Source: JAGOCV01 sp049445855
GTDB taxonomy: Bacteria > Pseudomonadota > Gammaproteobacteria > Burkholderiales > Burkholderiaceae_C
Direction of reading: 5' to 3'
DNA: 64,000 nucleotides
NCBI RefSeq assembly: GCF_049445855.1
Contig: NZ_JBMSDV010000002.1
Location: forward strand, 1-64,000
The position numbers were made by a program, and so were the translations under genes. The notes below the pieces were generated by a model. It saw only the letters and a list, made by a program, of their open reading frames with translations. It ran no database searches and had not been told where the DNA came from. Shown piece after piece: positions 16,634-25,765 of the stretch (the stretch's first letter is position 1; each line of letters begins with the position of its first letter).

Positions 16634-17661
16634 GGCTCATCCAACCTGTTGCGCAGGCGGCCCGCATGCCAGGCTGCGATGTTCGAGATGGTCTCGTCGA
16701 GGATGCGCGCGATCGCCTCCGACGTATTGAACCCGACATGCGGTGTCACGAGCACACGCGGATGCGTCAGCAGTGGGCTGGATGCCGACCAGCCGGTATC
16801 GCAACCCAGTCCGCCGCAGCCCGTGGGCACTTCGGGAGACAGATCCCCTTCCTGTTCCAGCACGTCCAGTCCTGCTGCGGCGACGGTACCTGCCTCCAGT
16901 GCGTGCAGCAGGGCGGCGTCGTCGATGAGCGCACCCCGTGCCGTGTTGATCAGTACCATGCCCGGTTTCATGCGCGCGAAGGCCTGGCCATCGAGAAGGT
17001 GGTGCGTGGCCTGCGTGGCCGGAACATGAAGGCTCAGAACATCGCTGCTTTGCAGGATCTGCTCCCACGTCACCACGCGGACGCCGGCGATGGGTGCTGC
17101 CGTGATGTCGAGCGATGGGGCGAGGGCCGGGTCGTACGCGAGAACTTCCATGCCGAAGCCCAGGGCGATACGGGCCACGTGGCGCCCGATCCGGCCCAGC
17201 CCGACGATGCCCAGCGTCTTTCCTTCCAGCTCGAAGCCGGTGAGGCCGCGGTAAGCGAAAGAACCTTGGCGCGCCCGCTCGTGGGCTTGTGTCAGATGGC
17301 GAGCCACGCCCAGCAGCAGCGCGAAGGCATGTTCGGCGACGCTGGCGGACCCATAGTCCGGCACGTTGCACACGGCAATGCCGCGTCGGCGGCAAGCCTG
17401 CAGGTCGATGTGATCGAAGCCCGCGGAGCGCGTTGCCACGAGCCGCACGCGCGGCAGCAACCGGAGCACCGATTCGTCAACGCGCGTGCGCACGAAGACG
17501 CACAGCACCTCGGTGTCTTCATCGCCGACATCGGATACCACCAGGCGTTCGTTCTGGACGAAGTGCGCGTGCCAGTGGGTCGGAAGCCGTTGCTGCAGCG
17601 CGGCCTGGTCCGCCGGTGCGATGTCGGAGAACAGAACGGACAGACGGTTTTGTGCGGTCAT
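16630..17661 (-). CDS. D-isomer-specific 2-hydroxyacid dehydrogenase (D-lactate dehydrogenase-like)
   Basis: The 343-residue protein has the typical NAD-binding motif GLGRIGRHVARIA near residue 155 and the catalytic Arg (NTARGALIDD), Glu (VLEQEGD) and His (TPHVGFNT) of the family. It resembles fermentative D-lactate dehydrogenase, with a Gly/Cys-rich insertion (TGCGGLGCDTGW) before the His. It would reduce pyruvate or another 2-keto acid with NADH, giving a redox sink. I chose ATG 17661 because GGAGGG precedes it and it overlaps the stop of the small upstream gene (ATGA). Other 2-hydroxyacid substrates are possible. Confidence 0.85.
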   Translation of the reverse strand: MTAQNRLSVLFSDIAPADQAALQQRLPTHWHAHFVQNERLVVSDVGDEDTEVLCVFVRTRVDESVLRLLPRVRLVATRSAGFDHIDLQACRRRGIAVCNVPDYGSASVAEHAFALLLGVARHLTQAHERARQGSFAYRGLTGFELEGKTLGIVGLGRIGRHVARIALGFGMEVLAYDPALAPSLDITAAPIAGVRVVTWEQILQSSDVLSLHVPATQATHHLLDGQAFARMKPGMVLINTARGALIDDAALLHALEAGTVAAAGLDVLEQEGDLSPEVPTGCGGLGCDTGWSASSPLLTHPRVLVTPHVGFNTSEAIARILDETISNIAAWHAGRLRNRLDEP

Positions 17662-17912
17662 GAGCCCTCCTCGATTACCCGGTGCAGGGACAGGATGCAG
17701 AACGCGGCGATGAAGTGCCCGGTCTTGGTGCCTTGCGCGAGTTCCGCTTGCGCGAATACCGTCGGCAGCCGGCCGGCGACCGCATCGCGCATGGTCTCGA
17801 ATCCGTCGAGCAACTGAACCGTGAAGAACGCCGCGCGGCGCATCGGGCCCTGCGTGCGGCCGCAGTCCGCGTAGGCCAGTGCGGGCTTGAATCTGGCCGG
17901 AGGATTCGTCAT
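17658..17912 (-). CDS. Small protein of unknown function
   Basis: This 84-residue product has no domain I recognise. It contains a basic and aromatic central part (MRRAAFFTVQLLDGFETMRDAVAGRLP) and a hydrophobic C-terminal helix (HFIAAFCILSLHRVIEEG). Its ATG overlaps the stop of the DUF6629 gene and its TGA overlaps the ATG of the dehydrogenase gene, which strongly supports translation as part of the operon. Confidence 0.65.
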   Translation of the reverse strand: MTNPPARFKPALAYADCGRTQGPMRRAAFFTVQLLDGFETMRDAVAGRLPTVFAQAELAQGTKTGHFIAAFCILSLHRVIEEGS

Positions 17913-18553
17913 GGCACGGCCAGCCTCGCTCGGGGCTCACGGAACTGCCACAGCACGATGAAGCTGAGCACAGCGGCAAAGAAGCACCACACCGAGATGA
18001 ACCAGGTTGCATAGAACATGTAGGCGGCGATTGCGGAGACAAAGGCGGCCACCCCAAAAGCCGCCACGCGCCGGTGGCTAGAAACCATCAGGCTTGCGCA
18101 GGTGCCGATCAGATACAGGGCCATCGTGGTCATCACGTAGAAGTGCGGAGAGTCGTAGAGGATGTGCTGGCCGACCACGCGGGCCGTGATGGGCAGCTTC
18201 ACCAGCATCGCCAGCAGGTACAGACCGACGAGCGCGCCCGCGACTGCAATGGCCACCAGAACCCGACGGCGCCAACGGACGCTCTCCAGCGCCAGCGCAG
18301 CCAGCGGGACGTAGATCGGCCACAGGACGTGCGAGAAGAACGAGTAGAGATGCGTCAGCGCCACGTTCAGCAAGGGCGCGCGGTCGGGGAACGTCAGCCA
18401 CAGCATGCCTTCGAGCAGTTGCTGGACCCCGAACAGCAGCGGGATGGCGGCATACGGCAGTTCGCGCCGTGAGCGGGCCCGGCGCATGGTGACGGTCCCC
18501 AGGCCCAGCAGAACCGCTGCGGCCGTGAAACTGGCGGGTGCGGAAAAGCACAT
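17909..18553 (-). CDS. DUF6629 membrane protein
   Basis: The 214-residue protein begins MCFSAPASFTAAAVLLGLG, the conserved N-terminus of the DUF6629 family, followed by the conserved ELPYAAIPLLFGVQQLLEG and W-rich segments. About six to seven membrane helices are predicted, several with Tyr/His/Trp (HLYSFFSHVLWPIYVPLA). No function is known. It lies between PRPP synthase and the small ORF in the minus-strand arm. Confidence 0.75.
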   Translation of the reverse strand: MCFSAPASFTAAAVLLGLGTVTMRRARSRRELPYAAIPLLFGVQQLLEGMLWLTFPDRAPLLNVALTHLYSFFSHVLWPIYVPLAALALESVRWRRRVLVAIAVAGALVGLYLLAMLVKLPITARVVGQHILYDSPHFYVMTTMALYLIGTCASLMVSSHRRVAAFGVAAFVSAIAAYMFYATWFISVWCFFAAVLSFIVLWQFREPRARLAVP

Positions 18554-18606
18554 GGGCAGTCATCTCCCCTCGATCGTGAGCGTCATGGCGAGCGCGGCGC
18601 AGCGGC

Positions 18607-19506
18607 TCATGGCGCGCCGGCTTCCATCAGTTCCTGCACCGCTGTCGCCAGCGGTGCCACCACGCTGATGCCGTTAGAGACATGCGGCACGGTGTCGCAG
18701 GTCACCACCCGCTGGGGCCCTGCCGCAAGAAGTGCGTGGTACGCGTCGGCGGCGAACAGGGCGTGCACCCCAATGCACACCGGTGGCGGCAATCCCACGC
18801 TGCGCACACTGGCGATTGCCTGGATCATCGTGCGCGCGCTGGACACGATGTCATCGATGAGCACAGGCTGGCGGTCTGCCAGGGCCGCGGTGTCGGGAAG
18901 GCTGACCTCCACGTCCTTGTCGCCCCGGCGGATCTTCTGCAACACCGTGAACGGCGCGCCAGCCAAGCGCGCGACTTCCTGGACCCATTGCTCGCTTTCC
19001 GCATCGGGTCCGATCAACACGGGACGGTCCACATGGGCTGCGACCCAGGCCGCGATGGCGGGCGCGGACTGGACCACACGGGTCGGCACCCGGTAGACCT
19101 CGCCGAGCGAGCGGTAGCGGTGCAGATGGGGATCGACGGTGACGATACCGTCGAACACCGTCGACACCAGCGCAGCGAACGTGCGGGACGTGATGGCTTC
19201 GCCCGTGTTGAAGCGCCGGTCCTGACGCAGGTACGCCAGGTACGGGGCAGCCAGCAACACGCGGGTGGCGCCGAGGTCGCGCGCTGCGTCCGCGGCGAAC
19301 AACAAGGGCAGCGCCTTGGCGTCCGGCTGTGCCAGGCTGGCCACGATCACGACGGTGCGGCCGGTGACGTCGGCGTCCAGCCGCACCAGCGACTCGCCGT
19401 CCGGGAACCGGTGCAGTTGCAGGGCAGCCCGCTGCGCGCCCAACGCCCGGATCAGTCCATCGGCGAAGTCTTCGTCGCCCGGCAGGTGAAAAACGAGAGG
19501 TTTCAT
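18607..19506 (-). CDS. Ribose-phosphate pyrophosphokinase (PRPP synthase)
   Basis: The 299-residue enzyme transfers pyrophosphate from ATP to ribose-5-P to make PRPP. It shows the N-terminal FPDGES block, the ATP-loop region APYLAYLRQDRRF, VDPHLHR (metal and ATP contact) and the PRPP-binding loop VLIDDIVSSARTM. It is shorter than housekeeping Prs (about 315), lacks parts of the canonical flexible loop, and is probably a class II/III-like or specialised paralogue. It overlaps the phosphorylase gene by 4 nt, which suggests the two act in one pathway of nucleotide or ribose turnover. Confidence 0.88.
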   Translation of the reverse strand: MKPLVFHLPGDEDFADGLIRALGAQRAALQLHRFPDGESLVRLDADVTGRTVVIVASLAQPDAKALPLLFAADAARDLGATRVLLAAPYLAYLRQDRRFNTGEAITSRTFAALVSTVFDGIVTVDPHLHRYRSLGEVYRVPTRVVQSAPAIAAWVAAHVDRPVLIGPDAESEQWVQEVARLAGAPFTVLQKIRRGDKDVEVSLPDTAALADRQPVLIDDIVSSARTMIQAIASVRSVGLPPPVCIGVHALFAADAYHALLAAGPQRVVTCDTVPHVSNGISVVAPLATAVQELMEAGAP

Positions 19507-21050
19507 AGGTTCTCCGAAATCTGGAAGATCGGTGGGCGCGAGCGGACGAACTGCAGCGCATAGGCCAGCTCGCCCGGCGCCTGGGCGTGCAGCGTGAAGA
19601 GCGGCTGTCCCGCTTCGACCTGGTCGCCCAGGCGCGCATGCACGTCGATGCCGGCGGCAGCGGCGGTCGGTGCTCCGGCGAGCTTGGCCGCCCGCGCGAG
19701 CAGCCGGTTGTCGATTCGGGAGACCCGTCCCGTGGACGGCGATGCGACGGTGTGCCGATGCGTTGCCACCGGGATGCTGCGCAGGCCGCCCTGCTCAGCG
19801 CAGATCGCCTCGAACGTGGCCCAGGCGCGGCCGTCGGCCAGCACCTGCGTGGCGAGCGTCAGGCCGCCGCCGGCGGGCGCTGCACCGCCCATTTCGAGGA
19901 TGTCCGCCGCCAGCCGCAACGCTCGCTCCCGCAGGTCGGCCGGGGCCTCGGGCGTCCCTTGTAGGACGGCCAGCACGTCGCGGGCCTCCAGTGCCGGGCC
20001 GATCCCGCGGCCGACCGGCTGCTCACCATCGGTGACGCGCAAGGCCACGTGCAGGCCGATGGCGCTGCCCACCTCCTGCAGGCGCCGACCGAGCGCCGCC
20101 GCGGCCTGCGCGCTGCGCACTTTGGCGGTGGCACCCACGGGCAGGTCGATCAGCACATGGGTCGAGCCCGCAGCGGCCTTCTTGGACAGGACCGAGGCGA
20201 CGAGCTGGCCCTCGCTGTCCAGGTCCAGCGGCCGCTCGACGCGGATGAGGATGTCGTCGGCGGGGCTGAGCCGTACCGAGCCGCCCCAGACGATGCAGCC
20301 GCCCGTGCGTTCGACCACGCGCCGCATGCTTCGCACATCCAGGTTCACCGGCGCCAGCACCTCCATTGTGTCGGCCGTCCCGGCCGGCGAGGTGATGGCG
20401 CGCGAGGAGGTCTTGGGCATCGTGAGGCCGCAGGCGGCCACGATGGGCACCACGAGCAGGGTCGTGCGGTTGCCGGGCAGGCCGCCGACGCAATGCTTGT
20501 CCACCACCAGCGGGCGCCCCCAATCGATGCGGTCACCGACGCCAATCATGGCTTTCGTGAGCGAGACGGTCTCCGCGAGGTCCAGGCGATCGCCGGCGCA
20601 GGCGGTGATGAAGGTGGCCAGATGCAGGTCAGAGTAATGGCCCGCCGCGACGTCGGAGATGATGGCGCTGAACTCGGCATCGCCCAGGGCATTGCCGTAG
20701 ACCTTGGCCCGGACATGGCTGAGCGAATCCAGCGGCGGTGCATGGGTCACCGTGACCAGCTGGCCCGGCTGCGCCCCCAGCGACGCCCATGCCGATTCGG
20801 ACAGGCCAGCGACGTTCTCGGCCAGCCAATCCCCATCGACGACGCTGAGCGTCGCCACGATGCTGCGGCGGCCGGCCGTCAGCTGCACGCGCGCCTGGGT
20901 CGTGAAACCCTCCGACCGGCAGACAGGGCAGTCGCGCCGCATGTAGACCACCGGCTCCTGATGGGTGTCGATGCCGGTGCGCCACGCCTGCAGCGTGTTC
21001 ACGCCATCCTCTCCGGTGCCGGTGCCGGTCTCGTGCAGGTGCGCCGTCAT
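19503..21050 (-). CDS. AMP/thymidine phosphorylase family protein
   Basis: This 515-residue protein matches the long form of the thymidine phosphorylase family that includes archaeal AMP phosphorylase. It has an extra N-terminal domain of about 85 residues, then KVYGNALGDAEFSAIISDV, VDKHCVGGLPGNRTT (phosphate site), MPKTSSRAITSPAGTADTMEVLA and a C-terminal biotin-like domain (DQVEAGQPLFTLHA). AMP phosphorylase makes adenine and ribose-1,5-bisphosphate from AMP and phosphate. Adjacency to PRPP synthase supports NMP-level action, but a nucleoside phosphorylase is not excluded. No ribose-1,5-bisphosphate isomerase is in view. Confidence 0.85.
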   Translation of the reverse strand: MTAHLHETGTGTGEDGVNTLQAWRTGIDTHQEPVVYMRRDCPVCRSEGFTTQARVQLTAGRRSIVATLSVVDGDWLAENVAGLSESAWASLGAQPGQLVTVTHAPPLDSLSHVRAKVYGNALGDAEFSAIISDVAAGHYSDLHLATFITACAGDRLDLAETVSLTKAMIGVGDRIDWGRPLVVDKHCVGGLPGNRTTLLVVPIVAACGLTMPKTSSRAITSPAGTADTMEVLAPVNLDVRSMRRVVERTGGCIVWGGSVRLSPADDILIRVERPLDLDSEGQLVASVLSKKAAAGSTHVLIDLPVGATAKVRSAQAAAALGRRLQEVGSAIGLHVALRVTDGEQPVGRGIGPALEARDVLAVLQGTPEAPADLRERALRLAADILEMGGAAPAGGGLTLATQVLADGRAWATFEAICAEQGGLRSIPVATHRHTVASPSTGRVSRIDNRLLARAAKLAGAPTAAAAGIDVHARLGDQVEAGQPLFTLHAQAPGELAYALQFVRSRPPIFQISENL

Positions 21051-22408
21051 ACCAGATCCACCGTCTGCAGGTACTCGGGCACGGCAACCGACCAGCCCAG
21101 TTCATGGTCGATCCGCGCGCGCAGCGCATCGGCCGCCTCCGGCTCGCCGTGGGTCACGAAGGTTCGGCGCGGTGTTTGCGTGAAGCCGCGCATCCACGCG
21201 AGGATCTCGTCGGCATCGGCGTGGGCGGAAAGGTTGTCGAGCGAGGCCACCTCGGCGCGGATCGGCACGTCCTGGCCATGGATGCGGACGGTGGACGCGC
21301 CGTGCACGATCGCGGCGCCACGGGTGCCGCCCGCCTGGTAGCCGGCGAACAGGATGGTGTTGCGATGGTCGGGCGCGAATGACTTGAGGTGGTGCACCAC
21401 GCGTCCTCCAGTGGCCATGCCACTGGCGGAGATGATGACCATCGGTCCACGACCGGCGCTGAGCGCCTTGGACTCCTCGACCTTGTTGACGATCTTCGCG
21501 GCATGGCACATGCCCTCGCATTCCTCGGGCGAGAGCCGGTGCTCGTCGCGATGGGCGTGGTACAGCCGTGTGGCATCGATGGCCATCGGGCTGTCCAGGT
21601 ACACGGGCAGGTGCTGGTGGATGCGCCCTTGCTTCTTGAGCTGGTAGATGCCGTACATCAGGCTCTGCGCTCGGCCGACAGCGAACGCTGGGATGACCAC
21701 GACCCCTCCACGGGCGGCCGTCTTGTTGATGACAGTCTCCAGCTGCGCCAGTGCGTCGGACGCTTCATGCTTGCGGTTGCCGTAGGTGGATTCCACCAGC
21801 AGGTAGTCGGCGCCGGGGACCTGCACCGGCGGGCGCAGCACCGGGTCGTTGGGCCGGCCGATGTCGCCGGAGAAGAGCACGGATCGCCGGCCGTCGTTGA
21901 GGTGCACGAAGGCCGAGCCGAGCATGTGCCCGGAAGGCGTCAACCGCGCGGTGAGTCCGGGCAGCGCCTCGAAGTCCTGAGAGAACGGACGTGGCGCGAA
22001 CAGCTTCAGGCAGCGCTCGGCGTCCTCACGGGTGTACAGCGGCAGCGCGGGCTGGTGTTTGGAGAAACCGTGCCGGTTGGCGAACTTCGCCTCTTCCTCC
22101 TGCAGATGGCCGCTGTCGGTGAGCAGGATCTTGCACAGCTCGTGCGTCGCGGACGTGCAGTAAACCCGGCCGCGAAAGCCTTGTCGCGCCAGCAGTGGCA
22201 GGTAGCCGCTGTGGTCGATGTGGGCGTGGGTGAGCACGACCGCGTCGACGGTCTTGGGCGCGACCGGCAGCGGCTCCCAGTTGCGCAGGCGCAGCTGCTT
22301 GAATCCCTGGAACAGGCCGCAGTCCACCAGAATGGTCGCGTCGCCATGGCACAGCAGGTATTTGGAACCGGTCACGGTGCCGGTGGCACCCAGAAACTGA
22401 AGTTGCAT
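21047..22408 (-). CDS. MBL-fold/beta-CASP RNA-processing-like hydrolase
   Basis: The 453-residue protein has the metallo-beta-lactamase zinc motif THAHIDHSGYLP (HxHxDH), the further metal ligands in TPSGHMLGSAF and FSGDIGRPN, and beta-CASP motifs (Asp/Glu after DYLLVESTYGNR, SASGMATGGRVVHHL, and the late His in NLSAHADADEI). This family acts on RNA or DNA as endo- or exonuclease (RNase J/CPSF-73 relatives). The ATG at 22408 is preceded by GGAGA. Its place next to nucleotide phosphorolysis genes fits a path from RNA to nucleotides to ribose phosphates. Confidence 0.88.
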   Translation of the reverse strand: MQLQFLGATGTVTGSKYLLCHGDATILVDCGLFQGFKQLRLRNWEPLPVAPKTVDAVVLTHAHIDHSGYLPLLARQGFRGRVYCTSATHELCKILLTDSGHLQEEEAKFANRHGFSKHQPALPLYTREDAERCLKLFAPRPFSQDFEALPGLTARLTPSGHMLGSAFVHLNDGRRSVLFSGDIGRPNDPVLRPPVQVPGADYLLVESTYGNRKHEASDALAQLETVINKTAARGGVVVIPAFAVGRAQSLMYGIYQLKKQGRIHQHLPVYLDSPMAIDATRLYHAHRDEHRLSPEECEGMCHAAKIVNKVEESKALSAGRGPMVIISASGMATGGRVVHHLKSFAPDHRNTILFAGYQAGGTRGAAIVHGASTVRIHGQDVPIRAEVASLDNLSAHADADEILAWMRGFTQTPRRTFVTHGEPEAADALRARIDHELGWSVAVPEYLQTVDLV

Positions 22409-22433
22409 GGTAGGTCTCCAAGGATGTTGTCGT

Positions 22434-22931
22434 TCAAAGAAGGACCGGCCGATCCGGCAACTCGTTGCCGTGGTCCGCGCCCCGCGGAAAGTGCTGCACC
22501 AGCAGGTGGCTGACGGCCACGATGCCTTCCAGGGCTCCGGCCTCGAAGCGTCCCTGCGCAAACTGGGCTTCCATGCGCTGGCACACAGCCGACCACCTTT
22601 CGGCACCGCAACAGGCATGGATGCCGCGATCGGCCACGATCTCCACGGCCCGGTCGGCCAGCAGCACGTAGATCAGGACGCCGCTGTTGTGCGCCGTATC
22701 CCACACACCCAGGCGTGCGAACAGGTCCAGCGCCCGCTCGCCCGGCGATTGGTTGCGCCACAGTGGCGATCCGTCCAGCGCACCCTCGACCACGAAGCGC
22801 AGTTGGCCCCCATGCTGGAACTCTCCCGTGCGGATGGCCTGCTCGATCGCATCCAGGGCACGCGGGGGGAAGGCGCGGCGGACTGCGCGATCCGTGGTCG
22901 CAAGGTGGCGAAGAAGTCGTTGCATGTTCAT
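22434..22931 (-). CDS. TPM-domain protein, cytoplasmic form
   Basis: This 165-residue protein resembles the TPM (TLP18.3/Psb32/MOLO-1) phosphatase-like domain: the strands LRFVVEGALDG, the central WDTAHNSGVLIYVLLADRAVEIVADRGI and the late Cys/Gly region. It has no signal peptide. The ATG at 22931 overlaps the end of the preceding TPM gene. In many proteobacteria this short form follows LemA and a GGGFG-tailed TPM protein in one operon, as here. The biochemical role is unknown. Confidence 0.8.
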   Translation of the reverse strand: MNMQRLLRHLATTDRAVRRAFPPRALDAIEQAIRTGEFQHGGQLRFVVEGALDGSPLWRNQSPGERALDLFARLGVWDTAHNSGVLIYVLLADRAVEIVADRGIHACCGAERWSAVCQRMEAQFAQGRFEAGALEGIVAVSHLLVQHFPRGADHGNELPDRPVLL

Positions 22932-22932
22932 C

Positions 22933-23817
22933 TCACCACCGTCCTGACGCGCCGCCGCCACCGAAGCCGCCGCCGCCGCCGCGGAATCCTCCGCCCGGCC
23001 AGCCGCCTCCCCGGTGGCGCCCGTGCAGGCCGCCGTGGCCACCCATGCCGATGCCCAGCAGCGTGACGAGGAATCCCGCCAGTCCAGCCACCGCGGCCAC
23101 CGCGAAGGTGCCCACCAACAGCCACGCAGCGGCACCCAGCACGCCAGCCGTGACCAGGGAGCCTGGAAGGCGGCCGAGGGCGTTGCGCAGCACTCCGCCC
23201 AGCATCAGGGCCGCGACGAACAGGAAGGGCCAGGCCTGCCCGATGTCGTTGGTCTGCCCCTGCCGCCGTGGGTCCGCCGCAGGCAGGGCCTCGCCATCGA
23301 TCACCCGCATGATCTGTTCGGCGCCTGCGGCGATGCCGCCGTCGAAATCGCCCTGGCGCAGGCGCGGCGTGATCACCTCGTCGATGATGCGCCGCGATAC
23401 CACGTCGCTCAGCGCACCCTCGATGCCGTATCCGACTTCGATGCGCACGGTGCGGTCGTCCTTGGCCACCAGGAGCAACGCGCCGTCGTCCACCTTGCGA
23501 CGGCCGAGCTTCCATTGCTCTACCACCCGCAGGGTGTACTGCTCGACGGGTTCGGGCCGCGTCGAGCGGACCATCAGCACGGCGATCTGCACGCCCTTGC
23601 GTTGCTCGAAGGCCCGAAGCTGCGCATCCAGCGCGGCGACACGATCGGCGGCGAGCGTTCCCGTGAGATCGGTGACGCGCGCCTGCAGCGGGGGAACGGC
23701 GACCAACTCCTGCGCGGACGCGACCGAAAGGAACAGGCTCAGCAGCAGCCAGGCCAGAGCGTGGGCCAGCCGAAGAGGGGCCGCCGGAGAGAGCACCGCT
23801 GTTCTGGGCGTTCTCAT
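22933..23817 (-). CDS. TPM-domain protein with signal peptide and Gly-rich tail
   Basis: This 294-residue protein has a signal peptide ending near LSVASAQE, a TPM domain (residues about 40-180, with VPPLQARVTDLTGTL and VRIEVGYGIEGALSD), then two hydrophobic helices (about 197-250) and a Gly-rich tail of GGGF repeats. This is the YgcG-type architecture. The domain would face the periplasm. It follows LemA by 1 nt and is coupled to the short TPM gene, forming a LemA-TPM-TPM set of membrane-stress proteins of unknown activity. Confidence 0.85.
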   Translation of the reverse strand: MRTPRTAVLSPAAPLRLAHALAWLLLSLFLSVASAQELVAVPPLQARVTDLTGTLAADRVAALDAQLRAFEQRKGVQIAVLMVRSTRPEPVEQYTLRVVEQWKLGRRKVDDGALLLVAKDDRTVRIEVGYGIEGALSDVVSRRIIDEVITPRLRQGDFDGGIAAGAEQIMRVIDGEALPAADPRRQGQTNDIGQAWPFLFVAALMLGGVLRNALGRLPGSLVTAGVLGAAAWLLVGTFAVAAVAGLAGFLVTLLGIGMGGHGGLHGRHRGGGWPGGGFRGGGGGFGGGGASGRW

Positions 23818-23818
23818 G

Positions 23819-24430
23819 TCAGGGGCGCGCCGCCGGCGACGAGGCGCCGAAATCGACCTGTGGCGGCGCCGCCATGGCCTTCTCGTCGGCGACCGAGAAA
23901 TTGGGCTTGACGACGTAGCTGAACAGCTTGGCCGTGATGTTGGTCGGGAAGCTGCGCGTGAGCACGTTGTAATCCTGCACCGCCTTCACGTAGCGCCCAC
24001 GCGCCACGGTGATGCGGTTCTCCGTGCCCTCAAGTTGGGCACGCAGGTCTTGAAAAGCCTGGTTCGCCTTGAGTTGCGGGTAGTTCTCGCTCACCACCAG
24101 CAGCCGGCTCAGCGCGCCGGACAGTTCGCCCTGTGCCGCCTGGAACTTCTGGAACGCCTCGGGGTTGTTGACGAGTTCCGGCGTGGCCTGGATCGAGGTC
24201 GCCTTCGCGCGGGCCTCGACCACCCGGGTCAGCGTCTCCTGCTCGAAGTTGGTCTCGCCCTTGACGGTCGCGACGATGTTGGGGATCAGGTCGGCGCGCC
24301 GCTGGTACTGGTTCAGCACCTCGGACCAGGCGGACTTGGTCTGCTCGTCCAGCCGCTGGAAGTCGTTGTAGCCGCATCCGCTCAGCGACAGGGCAAGCGC
24401 TGCGAGCAGGGACATCAGGATCAGTCTCAT
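23819..24430 (-). CDS. LemA family lipoprotein
   Basis: The 203-residue protein begins with a lipoprotein-type signal (LSLSGCGYNDFQ, lipobox Cys near residue 19) and continues with the conserved LemA core (QYQRRADLIPNIVATVKGE, QAAQGELSGALSRLLVVSENYPQLKAN). LemA proteins are long helical bundles with an N-terminal membrane anchor and almost always pair with TPM proteins, as seen here. I took ATG 24430; longer frames upstream are shadows of the MFS gene. Confidence 0.88.
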   Translation of the reverse strand: MRLILMSLLAALALSLSGCGYNDFQRLDEQTKSAWSEVLNQYQRRADLIPNIVATVKGETNFEQETLTRVVEARAKATSIQATPELVNNPEAFQKFQAAQGELSGALSRLLVVSENYPQLKANQAFQDLRAQLEGTENRITVARGRYVKAVQDYNVLTRSFPTNITAKLFSYVVKPNFSVADEKAMAAPPQVDFGASSPAARP

Positions 24431-25752
24431 GGTTCGGTTTCCGTGGAAGTGAGAAAAGTGCGGGACGGTGAAGCGCTCACCAGGACGGGGTTGGCTGGCC
24501 ACCAACGCCGCGGAATGAGCAGCAGCGCGAGGGTGGCGGCCAGTGGAATCGACAGCCACGCAAAGGTGCTCTGCATCACAGCGCCGAATAGCCATCCGGT
24601 GGCGGCCGATCCCAGTGTTTGTCCGAGGCCGGCTGCCGCGGCGAGCCCTCCCATCGCGATACCGAGCCGCCGCGCCGAGGTGCCGGCAGCGAGGTAGGCC
24701 AGGGTGGGGAGCACGAGACCCGTGCCCGCAGCCGTGAAACTCACGCCGACGTACAGCCACATCTCGCTGCCATGGCGGGCCAGCATCAGGAGCCCGGCGA
24801 TGCCCAGGACCATGCCGCAGGCCAGTACGCGGCGTGGGTCGGCGCGCTCCAGCAGGCCGGTGAAGAACAGCACCGCGTTGACGCCCAGCATCACCAGACT
24901 GCACTCGGCGAACATCAACGACACCTCTCGGGAGGAGAGATCGGGGTGGCGCTGGCCCTGCAGCACGATGCCGAGTTCAAAGCCGGCAAGCACGAACATG
25001 ACCACACCGTTGAGAATCCAGAGCGCCAGGGAGCGGCTCCGGGGTGCTCCGTCGTGATCGGCTGCGTCCGCCTCTCCAAGGGAGGAAGGTGCGGGAAGCG
25101 TTGCGGCCAGGCCCAGCATCATCAGCGCGCCGAGCGCGGCCGAGAGTGCGATTACGAGCGTGGTCGATGAGCCCTGTACCAGCACGCTCAAGAAGCCCAG
25201 GCCGACAAGCCGTTCTGCAGCGGCGTTCAGGCCGGGGCCGAACAGGAACCCGAGCAGCGACATCGCACCCAGCCATGCAAAGCGCCTGGCGCGAATCGAT
25301 TCTGGGGTGTACTGCGCGACGAGCGCCGGCACCACCGGCACGACCGCGGCCACAAAAAAGCCCGTCGCGCCGCGCAGCGCATAGATGCCGACCACGCCCA
25401 GGGACTCGGGGCGCAGCAGCGGGAGCAGGCTGGCCACGTAGCCGATCAGGCCCACCAGCAACACGCGGGCACGCCCCAGCCTGTCCGCCAGCATGCCCCA
25501 CAGGGGCGCACCCAGCAGGATGCCCGCCGTGTAGATGCCGCTGAGGTAGCCGACATGGCGCGCAAGCGCCGCAGGATCCGCGTCGCCCATCAAGGGCCGC
25601 AGCCAGTCGGGGATCAAGGGCATCAGTGCCCCATATCCGGCCGAGACGACGAATACGGCCGCAGCGAGCCAACCCAGCTGCGCGACGCCGAGGTCTTGCT
25701 GGCGGGTGGGCCCGGATTCGCGCGGTGATCGCATGGCGCGGCTCTCTACCAT
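24427..25752 (-). CDS. Major facilitator superfamily transporter
   Basis: This is a membrane protein of about 441 residues with roughly 12 helices. The loop 2-3 MFS motif is visible as GAPLWGMLADRLGRARVLLVGL, and a second PESIRARRFAWLGA segment follows helix 5. The substrate is not evident; the motif-A form and lack of charged pockets resemble drug or metabolite exporters. I chose the start at 25752, just after the stop of the P-type ATPase gene, although starts at 25797 and 25734 are possible. Its end overlaps the lemA start by 4 nt. Confidence 0.82.
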   Translation of the reverse strand: MVESRAMRSPRESGPTRQQDLGVAQLGWLAAAVFVVSAGYGALMPLIPDWLRPLMGDADPAALARHVGYLSGIYTAGILLGAPLWGMLADRLGRARVLLVGLIGYVASLLPLLRPESLGVVGIYALRGATGFFVAAVVPVVPALVAQYTPESIRARRFAWLGAMSLLGFLFGPGLNAAAERLVGLGFLSVLVQGSSTTLVIALSAALGALMMLGLAATLPAPSSLGEADAADHDGAPRSRSLALWILNGVVMFVLAGFELGIVLQGQRHPDLSSREVSLMFAECSLVMLGVNAVLFFTGLLERADPRRVLACGMVLGIAGLLMLARHGSEMWLYVGVSFTAAGTGLVLPTLAYLAAGTSARRLGIAMGGLAAAAGLGQTLGSAATGWLFGAVMQSTFAWLSIPLAATLALLLIPRRWWPANPVLVSASPSRTFLTSTETEP

Positions 25753-25765
25753 GGTGGCCCGCCGC

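Noticed and set aside
15309..16739. 476-codon minus-strand frame
   Set aside because: It is a shadow of the UbiB-like gene in a high-GC region; no recognisable protein sequence.
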